A stretch of DNA of 11,331 bases from DATBDN01 sp036269895 (GTDB lineage: Bacteria > Actinomycetota > Thermoleophilia > Solirubrobacterales > Thermoleophilaceae): positions 1 to 11,331 of the forward strand of contig DATBDN010000046.1 in NCBI GenBank assembly GCA_036269895.1. The letters run 5' to 3'. The translations under genes and the position numbers were made by a program. Within the stretch, counting starts at the first letter, position 1; each line of letters begins with the position of its first letter. The notes below the pieces were generated by a model, which ran no database searches, was not told the origin of the DNA, and was given only the letters and a program-made list of their open reading frames with translations. Positions 8,726 through 11,331 of this stretch are shown here, in pieces.

Positions 8726-8770
8726 CGCGTTGCTGAGCGATCTTCGGGGTTCAGGAAGGCGCTTGCCGGC

Positions 8771-8797
8771 CGGGACCGGCGGGGACAATCGGTCCCG
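8771..8797. other. 8-bp inverted repeat in the coaX-cupin gap
   Basis: CGGGACCG (8771-8778) and CGGTCCCG (8790-8797) are exact reverse complements separated by 11 nt. A competing hairpin, GCCGG (8765-8769) with CCGGC (8776-8780), shares bases with the left arm, so the two structures exclude each other. It could be an operator or a second 3'-end structure; nothing decides between them. No gene was found in the 163-nt gap 8693-8855. Confidence 0.4.
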
Positions 8798-8843
8798 CTG
8801 ATCAGGGCATGAAACTGCGGCCGAGCCATGACTGGCGCGCAGA

Positions 8844-8849
8844 TACAGT
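8844..8849 (+). promoter_or_regulatory. Candidate -10 element for the cupin gene (TACAGT)
   Basis: TACAGT fits TAnnnT and ends 6 nt before ATG 8856, placing the transcription start at the A of the ATG. There is no Shine-Dalgarno in front of this gene and no clear -35. Confidence 0.4.
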
Positions 8850-8855
8850 CCGAGC

Positions 8856-9353
8856 ATGACGGACGCGGTCAGCCCCGTGCCGACGTGGTCGAGCGCGGGC
8901 GAGGGAGAGAAACTGTGGTTCCTCGGGACCCTCGCAACGATCAGGGTGCCGGGTGAAGCAGTCGACGGACGGTTCGCCCTTATCGAGTTCCTGTTCCCGC
9001 GTAACGCCTCGCCGCCGCTTCACACGCACCCCTATGACGAGACGTTCATCGTCCTCGACGGCCGGCTCACGATCGAGGCGGCCGGCCAGCGGTTCGATCT
9101 GGACAGCGGAGCGACTGCCGTGTTCGCAATCGGTGTCGCGCACACGTTTCGGGTCGACAGCGAGCGGGCGCACGTCCTCGCGTTGAGCACGCCGGCGGGA
9201 CTTGAGCGCATGGTTCGGGACGGATCAGTGCCGGCGACCGCGCCGACGCTTCCGCCCGGCGACGCACCCCGTCCCTCGGCGGAGGATCTGGCTGAGCTGT
9301 TCAGAGCCCACGGCCAGATCAACCTTGGGCCACCGTTTGGTCCTGACGACTGA
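8856..9353 (+). CDS. Small cupin-domain protein
   Basis: A 165-residue single-domain cupin. Motif 1 is nearly ideal: His56, His58 and Glu62 in HTHPYDE, then Gly69 after six residues. Motif 2 follows, with Gly85, Gly93 and His96 (GVAH) and Ala91 at the usual Pro position. His56, His58, Glu62 and His96 form the standard metal site, so a bound divalent metal is likely. The C-terminal 45 or so residues are proline-rich and then helical (SAEDLAELFRAHG), outside the barrel. No signal peptide is seen. Cupins with this pattern include quercetinase-like dioxygenases, isomerases and non-catalytic sensors, so no reaction is assigned. It stands alone, preceded by a non-coding gap and convergent with the GH2 gene 22 nt away. 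ATG 8856 has no Shine-Dalgarno but a well-spaced -10-like box. Confidence 0.85.
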   Translation: MTDAVSPVPTWSSAGEGEKLWFLGTLATIRVPGEAVDGRFALIEFLFPRNASPPLHTHPYDETFIVLDGRLTIEAAGQRFDLDSGATAVFAIGVAHTFRVDSERAHVLALSTPAGLERMVRDGSVPATAPTLPPGDAPRPSAEDLAELFRAHGQINLGPPFGPDD

Positions 9354-9375
9354 CCGCACGACCGCCAATGCACCG

Positions 9376-11190
9376 CTAGTCGCCAAGGACAGTGGCAAAG
9401 AGCCGTCGGACTTTGGCCACCGCCGGCTTCGCGGCACCGCTCTGCTTGAACAACCCCTTGAAGAGGATCGGTGGCCGTGGGTGCGGGTTGCCACCCGTCC
9501 AGCCCGGCCGCACGGCGAAGTCGCGCAGCGCCCAGACCAGGGCCCCACTCAGATAGCCGGTCTTGTCGAATACGTCCAGGTGGCTCGCGAGCAGGCGCTG
9601 CTGGAAGGCGTAGGTCCCCTTCGACGAAGCCGCACCCGAGCGGTTGGCTTCGGCGCCGAACTCCGTGATCACCAGCACCCGCCTGGGGAACTTGCGGTGC
9701 GCTTTCGCGAGGTTCCCGGGCAGCTCCGAGGTGCGCCCGCCGTACCAGCCGACGTACTCGTTCAGCCCGATCGCATCGAGCAGGCGGTACGACCTCGGCA
9801 GATCGTTCAGTGGGCGCAGAGATTTGTCTGCGGCGAGCAGGCGCGTCGGATCGAGATTCGTCACGAGCTTGCGGGCGGCATGAAAGTAGGTGGTCTCGCC
9901 GGAGCCGCCGCGCAGGGTTTCGTTCGAGACGCTCCACGCGAGCACCGCGGCGTGGTTGCGGTCGCGCAGGATCGCCTGGCGTAGTGCGCTCAGCGCCGTC
10001 TTCCGGAACGACGCGCGCCTGAGCTGGTCCTCGCGCACGCGCCAGACCGGGATCTGTTCCCAGAAGACGATGCCGTCGCGATCGAACGCCTCGAGCAGCG
10101 CCGGGTGCGGCGGGTAGTGCTGACGCGCGAAGTTCGCCCGGATCCGGACGAGCTCGGCGACCAGCCTGTCGCGGTCCGCGGGCGTGAGCGCGGAGCCGCG
10201 CCTCGGCGTCTGCTCGTGGAAGCTCGCCCCGCGCAGCGTGAGCGGCTTGCCATTGAGCAGGAGGCGCCCGTCTGCGCTGACGCCCCATTGGCGCACGCCG
10301 AAGTGGGTCGTGACGACCTGGCCACCGCTCAGCCCAATCGTGAGTTGGTAGAGCGCGGGGTGCTTCAGTGTCCAAAGCTGCGCGTTGGCTATCGGCACAT
10401 CGAACGAGACGTCGGCGCTCCGGCCTGGCCCCACCTGCGGCTGCGGCTGGTCGGCGGCGTAGTGGAAGCCATCAGGCCCGTCGACCGTGACGGCCAATGC
10501 CAATGGCGCGGCCGTGGCCGATGCATTGCGGACCGCGGCAGTCACTTGCGCGTGGACGGTGTCGGCCGGCTTGGCGACCACGCGCAGCTGACTGAGGTCG
10601 AACGTGCGCACAGCGCGCAGGTAGACCTCGCGGACGATGCCGCCGTAGTTCCACCAGCCCCGCTCGCGGTTGGCGGGCGGCAGGTCGCCGGCGTTGCCTC
10701 GACTGTCGACGCGGACCACGAGCTCGTTCGTGCCCGGCTTGATGCCGTCGAGGTCGAACTCGAACGGTAGGTACGCGCCGCGGTGGTGGCCGATCTGCAC
10801 GCCGTTCAGCCACGCCGTCGCATCGACGTTGACGCTTTCGAAGCGCGCACGCCACGCGACCACGCCGGCCGCGTCGGGCGTCCTGAAGCTCACGCGATAC
10901 CAAGCAATGCTGCCTGCGAAGCTGCGCTTGCTCAGGTCGCGTGCGTTGAAGGCATTTGGCACCGTGACCGCCTTGAACCCCGCCGTCGCGCCCGGTGCCT
11001 GCCACTTCTGCCGAAGCCCGGCGTTTGTCGGATCGCGGCGCATGGTCCAGCCCGTGTCGACCAGGTACATCCCATTCGGTGCGTCGCTGTAGAGCGCGCG
11101 CTCTGCCGGCGCGCCCGGGGTCGGGCGGAGCGCCGTCGCCGGCCACAGGCCCGCGGCCAGCAGCACGACGGCGAGCGCCCTCCGCGTCAC
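9376..11190 (-). CDS. Exported GH2-family glycoside hydrolase, beta-glucuronidase-like
   Basis: The 604-residue protein starts at GTG 11190. Residues 1-20 look like a Sec signal peptide (RR, a hydrophobic core, then ATA before Leu21), so secretion is expected. Residues about 40-195 form the GH2 sugar-binding jelly roll (WLNG, GAYLPFEFDL, RGWWNYGGIVREVYL), about 200-300 the immunoglobulin-like domain, and about 305-600 the TIM barrel. Catalytic residues are visible: acid/base Glu424 in SVSNET and nucleophile Glu510 in VITEFGAE. LNEYVGWYGG (476-485) and the C-terminal LVWALRDF resemble E. coli beta-glucuronidase. In the GUS N-x-K carboxylate-recognition motif, Asn is replaced by Leu576 while Lys578 remains, and the usual NEP is NET. 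Activity on glucuronides is therefore doubtful; beta-galactosidase, beta-mannosidase or another specificity is possible. It overlaps the upstream gene's stop by 4 nt. Confidence 0.88.
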   Translation of the reverse strand: MTRRALAVVLLAAGLWPATALRPTPGAPAERALYSDAPNGMYLVDTGWTMRRDPTNAGLRQKWQAPGATAGFKAVTVPNAFNARDLSKRSFAGSIAWYRVSFRTPDAAGVVAWRARFESVNVDATAWLNGVQIGHHRGAYLPFEFDLDGIKPGTNELVVRVDSRGNAGDLPPANRERGWWNYGGIVREVYLRAVRTFDLSQLRVVAKPADTVHAQVTAAVRNASATAAPLALAVTVDGPDGFHYAADQPQPQVGPGRSADVSFDVPIANAQLWTLKHPALYQLTIGLSGGQVVTTHFGVRQWGVSADGRLLLNGKPLTLRGASFHEQTPRRGSALTPADRDRLVAELVRIRANFARQHYPPHPALLEAFDRDGIVFWEQIPVWRVREDQLRRASFRKTALSALRQAILRDRNHAAVLAWSVSNETLRGGSGETTYFHAARKLVTNLDPTRLLAADKSLRPLNDLPRSYRLLDAIGLNEYVGWYGGRTSELPGNLAKAHRKFPRRVLVITEFGAEANRSGAASSKGTYAFQQRLLASHLDVFDKTGYLSGALVWALRDFAVRPGWTGGNPHPRPPILFKGLFKQSGAAKPAVAKVRRLFATVLGD

Positions 11191-11331
11191 GCCCCGACCG
11201 GCGTCACCACGGCGTCGCCCGACCCGCGTGCGTCGTGCAAGCGCGATCGGCCCCCGGTCTTCGAGGGCGTGCGCGCATGCGCGCTTAGGCGCCGGCGACC
11301 CAGGAAGACCCCAAGTACGGGGATCACGGCA
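11187..11331 (-). CDS. C-terminal end of a probable membrane protein (5' part outside window)
   Basis: Read leftwards from 11330 on the minus strand, an open frame of 47 codons ends at TGA 11189-11187. The stop overlaps the GH2 start codon as GTGA. The first residues (AVIPVLGVFLGRRR) look like the end of a transmembrane helix followed by a positively charged cytoplasmic tail. About 85% of its third positions are G or C, against about 64% in the neighbouring frame that continues the GH2 frame upstream, so this frame is the more coding-like. The GTGA overlap suggests operon membership and translational coupling with the hydrolase. The protein family cannot be told from this fragment. Confidence 0.5.
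   Translation of the reverse strand, partial: AVIPVLGVFLGRRRLSAHARTPSKTGGRSRLHDARGSGDAVVTPVGA

Noticed and set aside
9032..10375. 447-codon minus-strand ORF in a different frame from the GH2 gene
   Set aside because: It is low-complexity Arg/Ala/Pro translation without motifs, while the overlapping frame encodes all GH2 motifs.
11191..11331. N-terminal extension of the GH2 hydrolase to the window edge, since its frame has no stop upstream
   Set aside because: It would bury the signal peptide about 48 residues inside the protein, and its third positions are less G/C-rich than the overlapping frame that ends at GTGA.

Overview
The window is GC-rich (roughly 70%) with strong G/C preference at third codon positions and frequent GTG starts. 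That, the Rv1264-like adenylate cyclase and a tilS-hpt-ftsH-fol cluster suggest an actinobacterium; a deep-branching group such as Thermoleophilia (Solirubrobacterales/Gaiellales) is my inference, not proven by the window. No rRNA, tRNA, CRISPR array, transposase, phage gene or attachment site was seen.

Layout: (1) 1-2246, plus strand: the 3' part of a class III adenylate cyclase with an Rv1264-type regulatory domain, then tilS 5 nt later. (2) 2252-3661, minus strand: a group II PLP-dependent decarboxylase, convergent with tilS and divergent from hpt. (3) 3689-8692, plus strand: hpt, ftsH, folP, folB, folK, coaX, packed with gaps of 30 nt or less and with folP/folB and folB/folK overlaps. (4) 8693-8855: a non-coding gap with two GC hairpins. 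(5) 8856-9353, plus strand: a small cupin. (6) 9376-11190, minus strand: an exported GH2-family glycoside hydrolase, coupled by a GTGA overlap to the 3' end of an upstream gene that runs off the right edge.

The core is a housekeeping cluster related to the Bacillus subtilis tilS-hprT-ftsH-coaX-...-folP-folB-folK region. It covers tRNA-Ile lysidine formation, purine salvage, membrane protein quality control, three consecutive folate steps (FolB, FolK, FolP) and the first step of CoA synthesis. The decarboxylase on the opposite strand interrupts the usual tilS-hpt adjacency. The cupin and GH2 genes look like accessory neighbours.

I found no clearly new multi-gene system. The points most worth a second look are the folP/folB junction (a 17/28 acidic FolB extension with no ATG/GTG start, one base out of frame with FolP), -10-like hexamers immediately upstream of several start codons that suggest leaderless transcripts, a GUS-like GH2 enzyme that has lost the glucuronate-recognition Asn, and the inverted decarboxylase gene.
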